From positions 28,419,230-28,483,229 of the forward strand of contig NC_091311.1 in the NCBI RefSeq assembly GCF_038502225.1: 64,000 nt of DNA, given 5' to 3'. Position 1 is the first letter of the stretch. Each line of letters begins with the position of its first letter. This document shows positions 1-11,637 of this stretch, in pieces. The notes below the pieces were generated by a model. It had not been told where the DNA came from, did not search any database, and saw only the letters and a list, made by a program, of their open reading frames with translations. A program made the translations under genes and the position numbers. The stretch is from Cherax quadricarinatus. Its lineage: Eukaryota > Arthropoda > Malacostraca > Decapoda > Parastacidae.

Positions 1-89
1 CAACACCTTTTTCCCCCTCTCTTTTGTATATAAATTTTCCTCCTGATGATCGTTCCTTCTTCTTCCCCTTCCATTGCCTTCCCTTTACT

Positions 90-169
<80 letters not shown>

Positions 170-218
170 TCTCCCTTTCTCTCTTTATCTCTCTCTTTCT
201 CTTTCTCCGTCTCAATTT
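90..218. repeat. (CT)n microsatellite, interrupted
   Basis: A pure CT tract passes into CTAT and CTTT variants. The serine/leucine-rich frames across it are artefacts of the dinucleotide repeat. Confidence 0.97.
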
Positions 219-319
219 CTCACTTATTGATTTTGCAGATTTGATTTTGCCACCGAGGCTCCTAAATTATGGATCACCTCACATTCATCCTGTAGACGGT
301 TGTGCAGGAACATCTTGAT

Positions 320-2050
320 AAACATTCAGGGACCCGGACACATTTTCCATCAGGCTTGTAGTTCCGGCTGTGCTGCAATACACGGCTTTCTATCTTCCTA
401 GACTACTCAGATATAAACAGGAAAGCAGACACAGTAGAACTTATGATTTCGAAGTATTAATTCACCAGATTATGATACGTAATTGTGTTTACACAGTGTA
501 AATAAATCTCATACAAGCCGGTTCACATATTAGCCGAAGTTAGGTAAAACTGGATACAAAATTTTACAAAACGAGGTAACTAGACTACCCAGTTAGCCTT
601 CCTGTGCGAGGCAGCCACGACACTCAAAGATCACCAAACCCGCTGGAGTCGTACACTACCACTAGATGGCTCTGGCTACCGTGCTAATAGTTGGTTGAGA
701 TGACTTGCAAGATCGTGGTTTTGTATTGTGCCGAATACTGAGTCAATGCTCACTGCAATACTGTGTTCACACGCTAATGCACTCGGCGCACGCAACATGC
801 ACAAGAGACCCAGGAACTAGGTCCCAAAAGTGTTAACGGGAGCTCATCTGGAAAATATTTGTTTAGAATACCTAGTATCTTATTTTCATTAATAAGATAC
901 CATGACATACATAGGTTATTATACTGTCTCTACAGTCAAGTACATACTCTTCAAATATGTGGCCATAAGGCAGACCAGTGTAATGTCGAGTCCATCAAAT
1001 CAAATGTATTATCTAACTCGCAAATGTAACATGCCATCTTTTCCCTGACAAAGACGTAACTTCACGCTGATGACTGATGAGTGTAAGTATATTGGGTATA
1101 TATTTGGCTTAAGTAAATGTTAAGTGGCAATCATGTGCATATGCCTGGGATTCGGGGATAATGGTAAGCAGATGACTGTTGTAGATATACCACAGCAGAC
1201 CACACTTCCGGGGTATGCTAGCACGGAATGGCTTCAAAACTCTGCTCCACTGGAACTTCTCTAAAAACAACCTTGAAGCTAAACACCTGGAAAGTTCAGT
1301 GTGGAACCAGAGAGGTTTGGTGTTTTTTCTTTAGCCAAGTGGCTACGATGTTATGCTTGGCCGAAGACACCAGCAGTATCAAGTATTACTGAATAACTGT
1401 GCATGACTATTGCCATTTAATGTCGTGGCTTAGAAGATCAGGCGCAGAGCGACCTTCATTGAAGCCATATTGGCGATCACACGACAGCAGTGATAGTCAA
1501 AATATGCTGTCATCTGATGTGGAATTATTACCCCATAAATATTACTGTTCAATCACACCAGTGACAATATTCTTTAGTTATTGGTCATTGTTCTCTTCAT
1601 ATTTTAACTGGGACTACATTTGCCATCTTCCGCACAGAGGCCTGGGCAGTGTTGACGAAGATATCGACTGGTCAGCACTTACACCAGCAGTCTCAGGCAT
1701 CCTTGTTTGAACTTGCATCATTTACTGTCCAGGAAAATAAGTAGAAATTCTCGTACATCTTCTTGTCTTATTCGCACCTTCAACGATGCTGCAGTCACTG
1801 CAGCTAAGCATGGATGCTGGCTATCTGGTTCTGGGACTTGAAACTTAGCAGGAAAATGCTCAGACAGGAGATTAGCTGGTGGAGGCAGTCGGATTTCGTC
1901 GATTTACAAGTGAGATCAACTGAAACTCAACCAAGCAAAAAAAAAAAAAAAAACTGTTAAGTCATTGTTCAGAATATCTTTCTGCAAATTTTGTAATAAT
2001 TATTGTAATAAATTAATTATGAACATTTTAACAACAAAAGAAATCACTAA
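320..2050. other. Unannotated unique sequence
   Basis: No convincing coding region is seen. A small hairpin (10-bp arms, GTATCTTATT/AATAAGATAC) lies at 875-900, and an A-run at 1939-1953. A frame of 103 codons at 1399-1710 has no recognisable domain. The segment near 655-680 (CACTAGATGGCTCTGGCT) resembles, inverted, one near 38590, so part of this is probably an old dispersed repeat. Confidence 0.5.
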
Positions 2051-2054
2051 TCCC

Positions 2055-2200
2055 CTTTCTGTAGCGTCACTCATCGGATATTCGTTGGCTCTATTAAATA
2101 ATTTTATACTATAAGTAGCCTTGACATAGTCAGGTAACCCATTCCATTCTTTTATAGATATGTAATGGAAGGTGTTTAAGGAATGGCCGCCTGTATTGTA
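2055..2200 (-). pseudogene. Fragment of non-LTR retrotransposon RT C-terminus
   Basis: The minus frame reads a short block with the pattern FHYISIKEWNGLPDYVKAT followed by a phenylalanine-containing helix. This is the typical terminal piece of jockey/CR1-type reverse transcriptases (WN.LPd.vK, then Fkr). Upstream coding sequence is replaced by the 20-bp minisatellite, so this is a truncated remnant. It could be a chance match because only about 40 residues fit. Confidence 0.45.
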
Positions 2201-2261
2201 CCAGAGAAAACGAACACAATTTTGTAGTACCACAGTAACCAGGCCTCAAACAGAAGGTTTG

Positions 2262-3112
2262 AGAACGCGGTGAAAGGCCTGTGAGGGCAGGGGAAGGCCT
2301 GGGAGGGTAGGGGAAGGCCTGGAAGGGCAGGGGAAGTCCTGGAAGGGCAGGGGAAGGCCTGTAAGGGCAGGGGAAGGTCTGGAAGGGCAGGGGAAGGCCT
2401 GGAAGGGCAGGGGAAGGCCTGGGAGGGCAGGGGAAGGCCTGGATAGGCAGGGGAAGGCCTGGGAGGGCAGGGGAAGGCCTGGAAGGGCAGGGGAAGGCCT
2501 GGAAGAGCAGGGGAAGGCCTGGAAGGGCAGGGGAAGGCCTGGAAGGACAGAGGAAGGCCTGGAAGGACAGAGGAAGGCCTGGGAGGGCAGGGGAAGGCCT
2601 GGAAGGGCAGAGGAAGGCCTGGAAGGGCAGGGGAAGGCCTGGGAGGGCAGGGGAAGGCCTGGGAGGAAGGGGAAGGTCTGGGAAAAAGGGGAAGGCCTGG
2701 GAGGAAGGGTAAGGCCTGGGAGGGAAGGGGAAGGCCTGGGAAGGAAGGGGAAGGCCTGGGAAGGAAGGGGAAGGCCTGGGAAGGGGAAGGCCTGGGAAGG
2801 AAGGGGAAGGCCTGGGAAGGAAGGGGAAGGCCTAGGAAGGGAAAGGCCCGGGAAGGATGGGGAAGGCCTGGGAGGGAAGGGGAAGGCCTAGAAGGAAGAA
2901 GACCTGGGAGGGAAGGGCCTGGGTGGAAGGGGAAGGCCTGGGTGGAAGGGGAAGGCCTGAGTGGAAGGGGAAGGTCTGGGAGGAAGGGAAAGGCCTGGGA
3001 GGGAAGGGGAAGGCCTGGGAGGGAAGGGCCTGGGAGGGAAGTGGAAGGCCTGGGAGGGAAGAAGATGGCCTTGGAGGGAAGGGGAGGGCCTGGGAGGGAA
3101 GGGGAGGGAAGG
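2262..3112. repeat. 20-bp G-rich minisatellite, about 42 copies
   Basis: The repeated unit is close to GGCCTGGAAGGGCAGGGGAA. The first half (to about 2660) keeps GGGCAGGGGAA. The second half drifts to GGAAGGGGAA variants of 18-20 bp. Three 20-bp units equal 60 bp, so minus-strand frames stay open (346 codons, Pro/Leu/Ser-rich) and plus-strand frames read Gly/Arg/Lys/Glu. I see no gene-like feature around them and regard both as artefacts. Confidence 0.95.
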
Positions 3113-3464
3113 GAGGACAAATGGTTGGCCGAGGGCGCCACAGCTTCGCTTAATTGTTGGCAATAAACGCATGTCGGAGAGAAACAGAGAGCGTCATATA
3201 TCTCCAACAGTACCAACCCCCGCCCACTGCTGGGGGAAGGTGAGAGACAGGAAGAGTTGGGAGGAGAAAGCAGGGAAAAGGAAGAAGAGAAGGGTTGGAT
3301 GAAGAAGTAGGAGACAAAATGAGAAGGGAGGGAAAGACGAAATTATAAGAGGGAGGGAATATACTCATCACATTTGTAGTTCGAACATACTTCCTTAGTC
3401 TCTTTTCTTTCGTGTCAGCTGAATACAGCAAGGTGTCGAGCTTTCTGTTTGGGGAGCACGAAGT
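3113..3464. other. Purine-rich flank without recognised gene
   Basis: Purine-rich unique sequence follows the minisatellite. Nothing recognisable as a gene or RNA is seen. Confidence 0.4.
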
Positions 3465-3840
3465 CACTTCGTCGGAGAGTGTTCAGCAAAGGGATCCTCT
3501 CGCCCCAATTCTCTTCCGCGTAACAGTTAGAGAAATCAGTGCCTGAGAGACGCGCCAGCTAAACATCTGGTTCAAGGATGATGGCACACTGGCAGACACA
3601 ATGGCGTTCCTAATAGCAGGTCTTGACTAGGTGAAAACAGCGATTGGCCGAGAAGCTCGTCTTTAATCTTTCGAAATCCGAAATCACCTCAACCAATCAA
3701 CAAACAATCGATGCAATGAGATTCATACAACCGAGTGTCTCAACCACTGACAACATCCTGCTTGGTGCCCCTCTGGAAATTAATACTATTGATGTAATTC
3801 TAGAATACAAACTGGATTAATTAAAGAGAACTGAACAACG
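3465..3840 (+). pseudogene. Decayed reverse transcriptase fragment (RT core)
   Basis: The plus frame starts with VQQRDPLAPILF, the conserved RT block normally read as QGDPLGPLLF. About 30 residues later comes NIWFKDDGTLAD, matching the YLDD-type catalytic box (usually NIWYLDDGTL) with the first Asp pair retained. An LLGAPLE-like block follows after frame disruption. TGA and TAG stops interrupt it. It resembles a LINE whose catalytic box reads YLDDG, distinct from families A-C below. It is dead. Confidence 0.6.
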
Positions 3841-4329
3841 AATAGGCAATGTAGATGCCCAAAGCACCTGTTCTAAAAAGCCCGGAAAATGAAGTGAACT
3901 TGCTCGTGATTACGAGTTCGTTCCCATAGATTCCATGACCCTCAGCTAGTAGGGAAAGAAAGCATCCAAGTTCCTGAAGGAATTAGGCAAAACACTTATC
4001 AAGTAAGCTAAGAATCACGTATCAGCTACTTTTGTGTTCCAGCCTCTCAGTGGGGCAGGCCAGAGATGTAATGCCAGTAGTTTCTTAGCTTCTAACCTCT
4101 GAAGAGTCGCAGGAAGCATTTCAAACTTAACTGCTGACACATAGGAGTACATGCAATAAATGTATCCTTTATTACTTTTGTATCTTATGCAAAACAATCA
4201 CGAGGGGGCAGGAGTTGAAAGATAGATCTAGACCTTTCGTGTTACAATTAGCACATTATCAGGAGCTTGCAATATTGCAGAAAAGAGAATGAAATTCGAG
4301 CAAAAATGCTCGCTCTGAACGTAAGATGC
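3841..4329. other. Unannotated sequence
   Basis: No gene, RNA or clear repeat recognised between the RT remnant and the MITE fragment. Confidence 0.4.
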
Positions 4330-4525
4330 GGTGCCAAATAGGTAAAACTTGCGATTTTGGCTTAATAGCAACGCTCTTCTTTCCGAATACGGCAAGCGAA
4401 AATTTGTATATGCAATAATTTCGCAAAAATCATTCTGAACCTAACGAACAGAATATATTTCATTGTGTTTATTGTAAATTAATCTAAAATATATTTAGTT
4501 GGATTAGGGTAAATTTAAATTAAAT
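4330..4525 (+). mobile_element. Partial copy of TA-inserting MITE (5' half)
   Basis: The sequence from GTGCCAAATAGGTAAAACTT through AGTTGGATTAGGGTAAA follows the first half of the full copies at 19310-19701 and 45991-46382. The right terminal repeat is missing and the sequence degenerates into an AT-rich AAATTTAAATT repeat up to about 4545. Confidence 0.75.
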
Positions 4526-4594
4526 TTAATTTAAATTTAATTTAAAAGCTCAAGACACGTTCCTTTAAGGAAAAAGAAGGGAAGATGTAAACCA

Positions 4595-5035
4595 GAAAGA
4601 CTGATGCTCCCTCTAGAGGCAAAGACAAAGAATCACAGAGCTGGAAAATCCTAGAGGGACTAGTCCCGAATTTGCACACAAGAATCACTCCCTACTACAA
4701 GAAATGACTCGGTAGGCTGTGCAACATCCACCAGTGAATAGCAGGGGTGCCATGAGTACACTAAGAGATAAGACAATAAGCGTTAGAGGCAAGACTCTTC
4801 AACTGTTCCCCAGCAAACTTGAGGGAAAGTACCAATAGACCCCTGGCTGTCATCAAAATGGAATTGGAAAGCTACCTAAAGTCACTACCTGACCAGCCGG
4901 GGTGTGGTTCGTAAGCTGGACTGCATGCGACTGGCAGTAACAGCCTGGTTGATGTGGCTCTGATTCACAGTGAGGCCTGGTGATGGACCGGACCGCAGGG
5001 GCGTTGATGCCCGGAACACCCTCCAGGTAGGTAGG
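4595..5035 (+). pseudogene. LINE family A (CR1/jockey-like) 3' fragment
   Basis: The translated sequence carries the C-terminal block of family A: KILEGLVPNLHT, then SVRGxRLFN, then a PLAVxKxELExYLKSLPDQPG block and the nucleotide tail GGCGTTGATGCCCGGAACAC with CTCCAGGTAG. Related copies are at 12955, 14056, 35641, 58490 and 59521. Substitutions and stops show decay. The tail CTCCAGGTA is the family's 3' terminal signature. Confidence 0.8.
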
Positions 5036-5175
5036 CTCGAGGAAGGTATCATCTCCTTTCTCCCATACGTGACTCCTTCCATGCTCCCTTCCATTCACAT
5101 TTCCCTCCCGCCACGCCTCTCTCCATGGCCAAGTAATTGTCCTGCCACTAGCTGCAATGGTCTCCTTAGTTACAA

Positions 5176-5341
<166 letters not shown>

Positions 5342-5369
5342 CGTTCGTGCGCGCGCGCGCTTCAAGAAA

Positions 5370-6790
5370 TATCATAAACACGAACGATTTATATGTGATA
5401 AACCCGGAGAGTGGGGTGGAAGAAGGGGCAGGAATGGAGATAGTTTAAGCGAATTCTTCACAAGAGAGAGAGTATCTTGGGAAGGTATATCAGTGAAGGC
5501 AGCAGCTGAGGTTAACCAGGAGTCAGGAAAAACAAACGATGGAACCCGCGCAGTTTCTTCAGAAGCCAAGCGCCGTTTAGCAAGAAGGACGAATTTCGCA
5601 TGAAAATGGCATCGTTTAGCTAGCAACACCTCGAGGGCGGACCTTGATGCTAGCGAGCTCTTGATTCAATGAATCAAGAGCTTCCTTTGCTTAGTTCTAA
5701 CTCATGTGCCGCCTACCTCATTCATTTCCAAGGCGCTGTATAGCCCTTGGAGATTTTGCGCTTCTCTATGATTATTATTATATACCTAGGAAGAAAAGGT
5801 TTGAAATTTTAATTACACGTCATATTTTTAAATGAAGTCACACATCAACCAGGTTGTGATGGCTGTGTGTGCCAGAGAACCACTACCAGCAACAGCCTGG
5901 TGGAACAGATTACCAACAAATAAAAAGCCTTCTAGGGAAAACCCTCGAGATCAGTCACAGGTTTGTAGCAGATATACCTTAAAAACCTCCAGAAATTCAT
6001 TTCATGCACTGATACATTTTTTAAACAACATTTTAAGCAAATTATGTTGCAGCAACACAAGTTCGCAGCCTCACTTAATCTTGCTATAATTAACTTAATA
6101 CTACAAGACCTATATTAGCTCAGCTTAAGTATTATTTAGCACTTGAGAACTGGAACCTCTTAGATACCAAATCAGTGATTTGGTATCTAAGATGCAAGTC
6201 ATCGATTTTAATTAACCTTTTACTTTACTGAATTTACACTCTACCTGTTTGGCCAAAGGATTGTTGCTTTATGTGTCAAGATTGTGAATTATGCTTTAAA
6301 AACACACAAGTTTTATGTACACCCCGCACGTAGGGGTTATTTGTGTATTGTTCCAGCTACGGTGTTGTGATTTTTTTCACCGTAAGTTTGTAAAAGCATA
6401 TATGAATAAGGAATGTTTACCTTCACTCGCAGTAAGGAGAACTAGATGCCACTATTTCAAATAACTAGAGATGAAAGACTGGTAATTATAATTCACGAAT
6501 AGGTACTTATAATAGAACTAATAAAGAAATGTTTAACACTGACGACAGAAGCCAAGAAAATCCGCTAACTGTAAACTATATTGGTAACTCAGTTTGTATC
6601 ATCAGTAGCAACCACACTGGTAGCAAGACTCATCACCCGACAGTAATGTTGTGAACATTGGTTTATGGATTCCGACTAGTAATTCAGAGAGACATGGGAG
6701 CAAAAACTCATGTTACCTGACAATCGGTTCTGAGACCCTGATTACCCCTGACAATGTCCCAGGGCTGTAACGTTTTCTAAACATGTCTTA
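5370..6790. other. Unannotated sequence with a perfect hairpin
   Basis: No gene recognised. A short stretch at about 5840-5905 (CATCAACCAGG, AACAGCCTGGTGGA) resembles the family A tail and may be a remnant. A perfect inverted repeat at 6160-6190 is listed separately. Confidence 0.4.
6160..6190. repeat. Perfect 15-bp inverted repeat with 1-nt spacer
   Basis: TTAGATACCAAATCA and its exact reverse complement are separated by a single G. Function unknown; it may be a remnant of a foldback element. Confidence 0.9.
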
Positions 6791-7047
6791 GTGTTAGCTC
6801 ACGTGTTTTTTTGTTTTTTTTTTAAAGCACCTGACAGGACTGTGTGTCTCAACCTTCCACCATCGTCCCCACACAACGAGTATTTTCTCCTCCATGCACC
6901 AAGATCTCCCACACGAGCAATAAACTTCACGATATCAATAGTTATGGCTGATAAAATGCAGCACCAAACAAAAAATAAAGCAAGTGTAAACTCTGGCGGC
7001 AGCAGCGCCAACGATGATCCACAAATTTTATAGTGAGTGTTTGAGGC

Positions 7048-10000
7048 GGTCCCCAGCACCACTACGATCACCACTGCCAGGGTGGCCCTGTGCACCACTA
7101 CGATCACCACTGCCAGGGTGGCCCTGTGCACCACTACGACCACCACTGCCAGGGTGGCCCTGTGCACCACTACGATCACCACTGCCAGGGTGGCCCTGTG
7201 CACCACTACGATCACCACTGCCAGGGTGGCCCTGTGCACCACTACGACCACCACTGCCAGGGTGGCTCTGTGCACCACTACGATCACCACTGCCAGGGTG
7301 GTCCTGTGCACCACTGCGACCACCACTGCCAGGGTGGTCCTGTGCACCACTACGATCACCACTGCCAGGGTGGTCCTCTGTACCACTACGACCACCACTG
7401 CCAGGGTGGTCCTGTGCACCACTACGACCACCACTGCCAGGGTGGTCCTGTGCACCACTACGACCACCACTGCCAGGGTGATCCTGTGCACCACTACGAC
7501 CACCACTGCCAGGGTGGTCCTCTGTACCACTACGACCACCACTGCCAGGGTGGTCCTGTGCACCACTACGACCACCACTGCCAGGGTGGTCCTGTGCACC
7601 ACTACGCTCACCACTGCCAGGGTGGTCCTGTGCACCACTACGATCACCACAGCCAGGGTGACCCTGTGCACCACTACGGTCACCACTGCCAGGGTGGTCC
7701 TGTGCACCACTACGATCACCACAGCCAGGGTGACCCTGTGCACCACTACGATCACCACAGCCAGGGTGACCCTGTGCACCACTACGATCACCACAGCCAG
7801 GGTTGTCCTGTGCACCACTACGATCACCACAGCCAGGGTGACCCTGTGCACCACTACGACCACCACTGCCAGGGTGGTCCTGTGCACCACTACGATCACC
7901 ACAGCCAGGGTGACCCTGTGCACCACTACGATCACCACTGCCAGGGTGGTCCTGTGCACCATTACGACCACCACTGCCAGGGTGGTCCTGTGCACCACTA
8001 CGACCACCACAGCCAGGGTGACCCTGTGCACCACTACGACCACCACTGCCAGGGTGGTCCTGTGCACCACTACGATCACCACAGCCAGGGTGACCCTGTG
8101 CACCACTACGATCACCACTGCCAGGGTGGTCCTGTGCACCACTACGACCACCACTGCCAGGGTGGTCCTGTGCACCACTACGACCACCACAGCCAGGGTG
8201 ATCCTGTGCACCACTACGACCACCACTGCCAGGGTGATCCTGTGCACCAATACGACCACCACTGCCAGGGTGGTCCTGTGCACCACTACGATCACCACTG
8301 CCAGGGTGGTCCTGTGCACCACTACGACCACCACTGCCAGGGTGGTCCTGTGCACCACTACGATCACCACAGCCAGGGTGACCCTGTGCACCACTACGAT
8401 CACCACTGCCAGGGTGGTCCTGTGCACCACTACGACCACCACTGCCATGGTGGTCCTGTGCACCACTACGACCACCACTGCCATGGTGGTCCTGTGCACC
8501 ACTACGATCACCACTGCCAGGGTGATCCTGTGCACCACTACGACTACCACTGCCAGGGTGGTCCTGTGCACCACTACGATCACCACTGCCAGGGTGGTCC
8601 TGTGCACCACTACGACCACCACTGCCAGGGTGGTCCTGTGCACCACTACGATCACCACTGCCAGGGTGGTCCTGTGCACCACTACGATCATCACTGCCAG
8701 GGTAGTCCTGTGCACCACTACGATCACCACAGCCAGGGTGACCCTGTGCACCACTACGATCACCACTGCCAGGGTGGTCCTGTGCACCACTACGACCACC
8801 ACTGCTAGGGTGGTCCTGTGCACCACTACGACCACCACTGCCAGGGTGACCCTGTGCACCACTACGATCACCACTGCCAGGGTGGTCCTGTGCTGCACCA
8901 CTACGATCACCACTGCCAGGGTGGTCCTGTGCACCACTACGATCACCACAGCCAGGGTGACCCTGTGCACCACTACGATCACCACTGCCAGGGTGGCCAT
9001 GTGCACCACTACGACCACCACTGCCAGGGTGGCCATGTGCACCACTACGACCACCACTGTCAGGGTGGTCCTGTGCACCACTACGACCACCACTGCCAGG
9101 GTGGTCATGTGCACCACTACGACCACCACTGCCAGGGTGGCCATGTGCACCACTACGACCACCACTGCCAGGGTGGCCATGTGCACCACTACGACCACCA
9201 CTGCCAGGGTGGCCATGTGCACCACTACGACCACCACTGCCAGGGTGGTCCTGTGCACCACTACGACCACCACTGCCAGGGTGGCCATGTGCACCACTAC
9301 GACCACCACTGCCAGGGTGGCCATGTGCACCACTACGACCACCACTGCCAGGGTGGTCCTGTGCACCACTACGACCACCACTGCCAGGGTGGCCATGTGC
9401 ACCACTACGACCACCACTGCCAGGGTGGTCCTGTGCACCACTACGACCACCACTGCCAGGGTGGCCATGTGCACCACTACGACCACCACTGCCAGGATGG
9501 CCATGTGCACCACTACGACCACCACTGCCAGGGTGGTCCTGTGCACCACTACGACCACCACTGCCAGGGTGGCCATGTGCACCACTACGACCACCACTGC
9601 CAGGGTGGGCATGTGCACCACTACGACCACCACTGCCAGGGTGGGCATGTGCACCACTACGACCACCACTGCCAGGGTGGGCATGTGCACCACTACGACC
9701 ACCACTGCCAGGGTGGTCCTGTGCACCACTACGACCACCACTGCCAGGGTGGCCATGTGCACCACGACGACCACCACTGCCAGGGTGGTCCTGTGCACCA
9801 CTACGACCACCACTGCCAGGGTGGTCCTGTGCACCACTACGACCACCACTGCCAGGGTGGTCCTGTGCACCACTACGACCACCACAGCCAGGGTGACCTT
9901 GTGCACCACTACGACCACCACTCCCATGGTGGTCCTGTGCACCACTACGATCACCACAGCCAGGGTGGTCCTGTGCACCACTACGATCACCACAGCCAGG

Positions 10001-10428
10001 GTGGCCATGTGCACCACTACGACCACCACTGCCAGGGTGGCCATGTGCACCACTACGACCACCACTGCCAGGGTGGTCCTGTGCACCACTACGACCACCA
10101 CTGCCAGGGTGGTCCTGTGCACCACTACGACCACCACTGCCAGGGTGGCCATGTGCACCACTACGACCACCACTGTCAGGGTGGCCATGTCCACCACTAC
10201 GACCACCACTGCCAGGGTGGCCATGTGCACCACTACGACCACCACTGTCAGGGTGGCCATGTCCACCACTACGACCACCACTGCCAGGGTGGCCATGTGC
10301 ACCACTACGACCACCACTGCCAGGGTGGCCATGTCCACCACTACGACCACCACTGCCAGGGTGGGCATGTGCACCACTACGACCACCACTGTCAGGGTGG
10401 GCATGTCCACCACTACGACCACCACTGC
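7048..10428. repeat. 36-bp satellite array, about 94 units
   Basis: The unit is CACCACTACGATCACCAC then TGCCAGGGTGGTCCTGTG. Because 36 is divisible by 3, and the only length change I found is a 3-base insertion (CTG near 8893), long frames stay open. These are 1133 codons in one plus frame (repeat ARVVLCTTTTTT), two blocks of 572 and 579 codons in another (repeat HHYDHHCQGGPV, separated by a TAG near 8806), and 1219 codons on the minus strand (Val-rich). Openness on both strands argues for an artefact. Up to about 8990 the array mixes GGTCCTGTG and GGTGACCCTGTG (with CACAGC) units. After 8990 GGCCATGTG units dominate. The last few hundred bases alternate CATGTGCAC and CATGTCCAC, making a 72-bp higher-order unit. 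No promoter or splice evidence for coding was seen. Confidence 0.97.
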
Positions 10429-10762
10429 GACTACATAAATGCTATACAATACCAGCAAGATGTAGAATTAGACATATCTGCAACATCTGGGTATCTTTAT
10501 TTGAAGACGTTTCGCCATCCAGTGGCTTTATCAATACAATACAAGAACATAAGGTGAGAAATTATATAAAAAAAGATAAAGTAATCAGCCCTTCAGCCTT
10601 GGAGTTGAAGAACATCGTCGTCTCGAAGGCTGAGGGACTGATTACCTTATCTTCTGTATATAATTCTTCACATTATGTCCTTGTGTTGTATTGATAAAGC
10701 CAGTGGCTGGCGAAACGTCTTCAGATAAAGATATCCAGATGTTGAAAATGTGTCTAATACTT
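10429..10762. mobile_element. Foldback Penelope-type terminal repeat inserted in the satellite
   Basis: Two arms, about 10465-10600 and 10625-10762, are imperfect reverse complements. They pair TTAGACATATCTGCAACATC with the complement of GATGTTGAAAATGTGTCTAA, and share AAGACGTTTCGCC and TGGCTTTATCAATAC. Each arm, read outward, contains TTGATAAAGCC, a short loop, then GGCGAAACGTC. This is the same tail type as the Penelope-like elements here and is hammerhead-like. The satellite stops in ACCACTGC at 10428 and resumes in register with CCAGGGTGGCCATCTGGACC at 10763, so the element interrupted the array. Confidence 0.75.
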
Positions 10763-10789
10763 CCAGGGTGGCCATCTGGACCACTACGG
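10763..10789. repeat. Orphan satellite unit beyond the insertion
   Basis: The bases CCAGGGTGGCCATCTGGACC and CACTACGG match the satellite unit with only a few changes. They continue its phase from 10428, supporting insertion of the foldback element into the array's end. Confidence 0.7.
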
Positions 10790-10937
10790 GTTCTCTGGAC
10801 CACTAGAGGGCCTTCGTTGGTAGTGCAAGGCTGCCCGGGCGAGAACGTCTCATTGCCAGGTTGCGTGCGGAAAAAACTTCTGCGTAAATGACTGAACTTA
10901 CAGTAAACCGGATACTACTGTTGAAGTGAGGGGCTTC

Positions 10938-11063
10938 GGTGAGAGAGCGTCCTCTTGTGGCTCTCGTGGGTGGTGATGAGGGCTAGGGTGAGAGAGATCT
11001 TCCTCTTGTGGGTAGTGGAGATGAGGGCTAGGGAGAGAGAGATCTTCCTCTCGGGGGAGGTGA
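10938..11063. repeat. Diverged tandem repeat of about 55-60 bp, 2-3 copies
   Basis: GAGAGAGATCTTCCTCT, GTGGAGATGAGGGCTAGGG and close variants recur two to three times. There is no coding sense. Confidence 0.75.
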
Positions 11064-11623
11064 GGATAGGGAGCTGGGGAGAATACAGTTACGAGAGAAG
11101 AATTTATTACTATTATTTAAAAAGGAAACGCTAAAGCTGTGAGAGGCATACTGTGCCTGGGAAATGGAAGGTAACACTGGTCAACAACCAAAATGCTTCC
11201 GAGATCAGAGTAGCAATTTTCAACTAATTTTAGGTCACTGATAATGAATAGCATGGTTAAAATTGTTCGTTAGCTGTACTTTTCAATATACTTTTCAATA
11301 TGTCACAACAGGTTCCAACAGGCTTGTGGCAGTGTGTTTCTTACCACACTCACAGTCTCACTGACCTTCACTATTGTTCCAGCAGTCATAGAAGGTGGTT
11401 GTGATGTGCAAGTTTATATTTTGAGTTAAAAGGTCGGTGATTTTTCTTAGCCAAACACTTTTTAAACTTATAATAAATATTCACTGAGCAAGCTATTGAT
11501 ATGCATGCGAGGCATATTATATTAATTTTATTTTCCTACTGAATGATATAAATACTTCTCCTTACCTGTCATACTCTGCATTATAATGATAAATTAATAA
11601 ATTTCCTGTTTAACTTCTAATTG
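11064..11623. other. Unannotated AT-rich upstream flank
   Basis: No gene or repeat recognised. Its 3' end is a pyrimidine run (TTGTTTTCTTCTTTCAG) that looks like a splice acceptor directly before the ATG of the next feature. Confidence 0.4.
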
Positions 11624-11637
11624 TTTTCTTCTTTCAG

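Noticed and set aside
1069..1085. CTGATGACTGATGAG as a hammerhead core
   Set aside because: No following hairpin with GAAAC was found at suitable distance.
2176..3216. 346-codon proline-rich minus frame
   Set aside because: It is the reverse reading of a 20-bp minisatellite; the plus strand is open too.
7048..10428. CRISPR-like regular repeats
   Set aside because: Units are contiguous with no unique spacers, and the genome is eukaryotic.
6799..10458. Open frame of 1219 codons on the minus strand, and 1133/572/579-codon frames on the plus strand
   Set aside because: They arise from a 36-bp tandem repeat whose length is divisible by three; both strands are open, composition is purely repetitive, and no gene context was seen.
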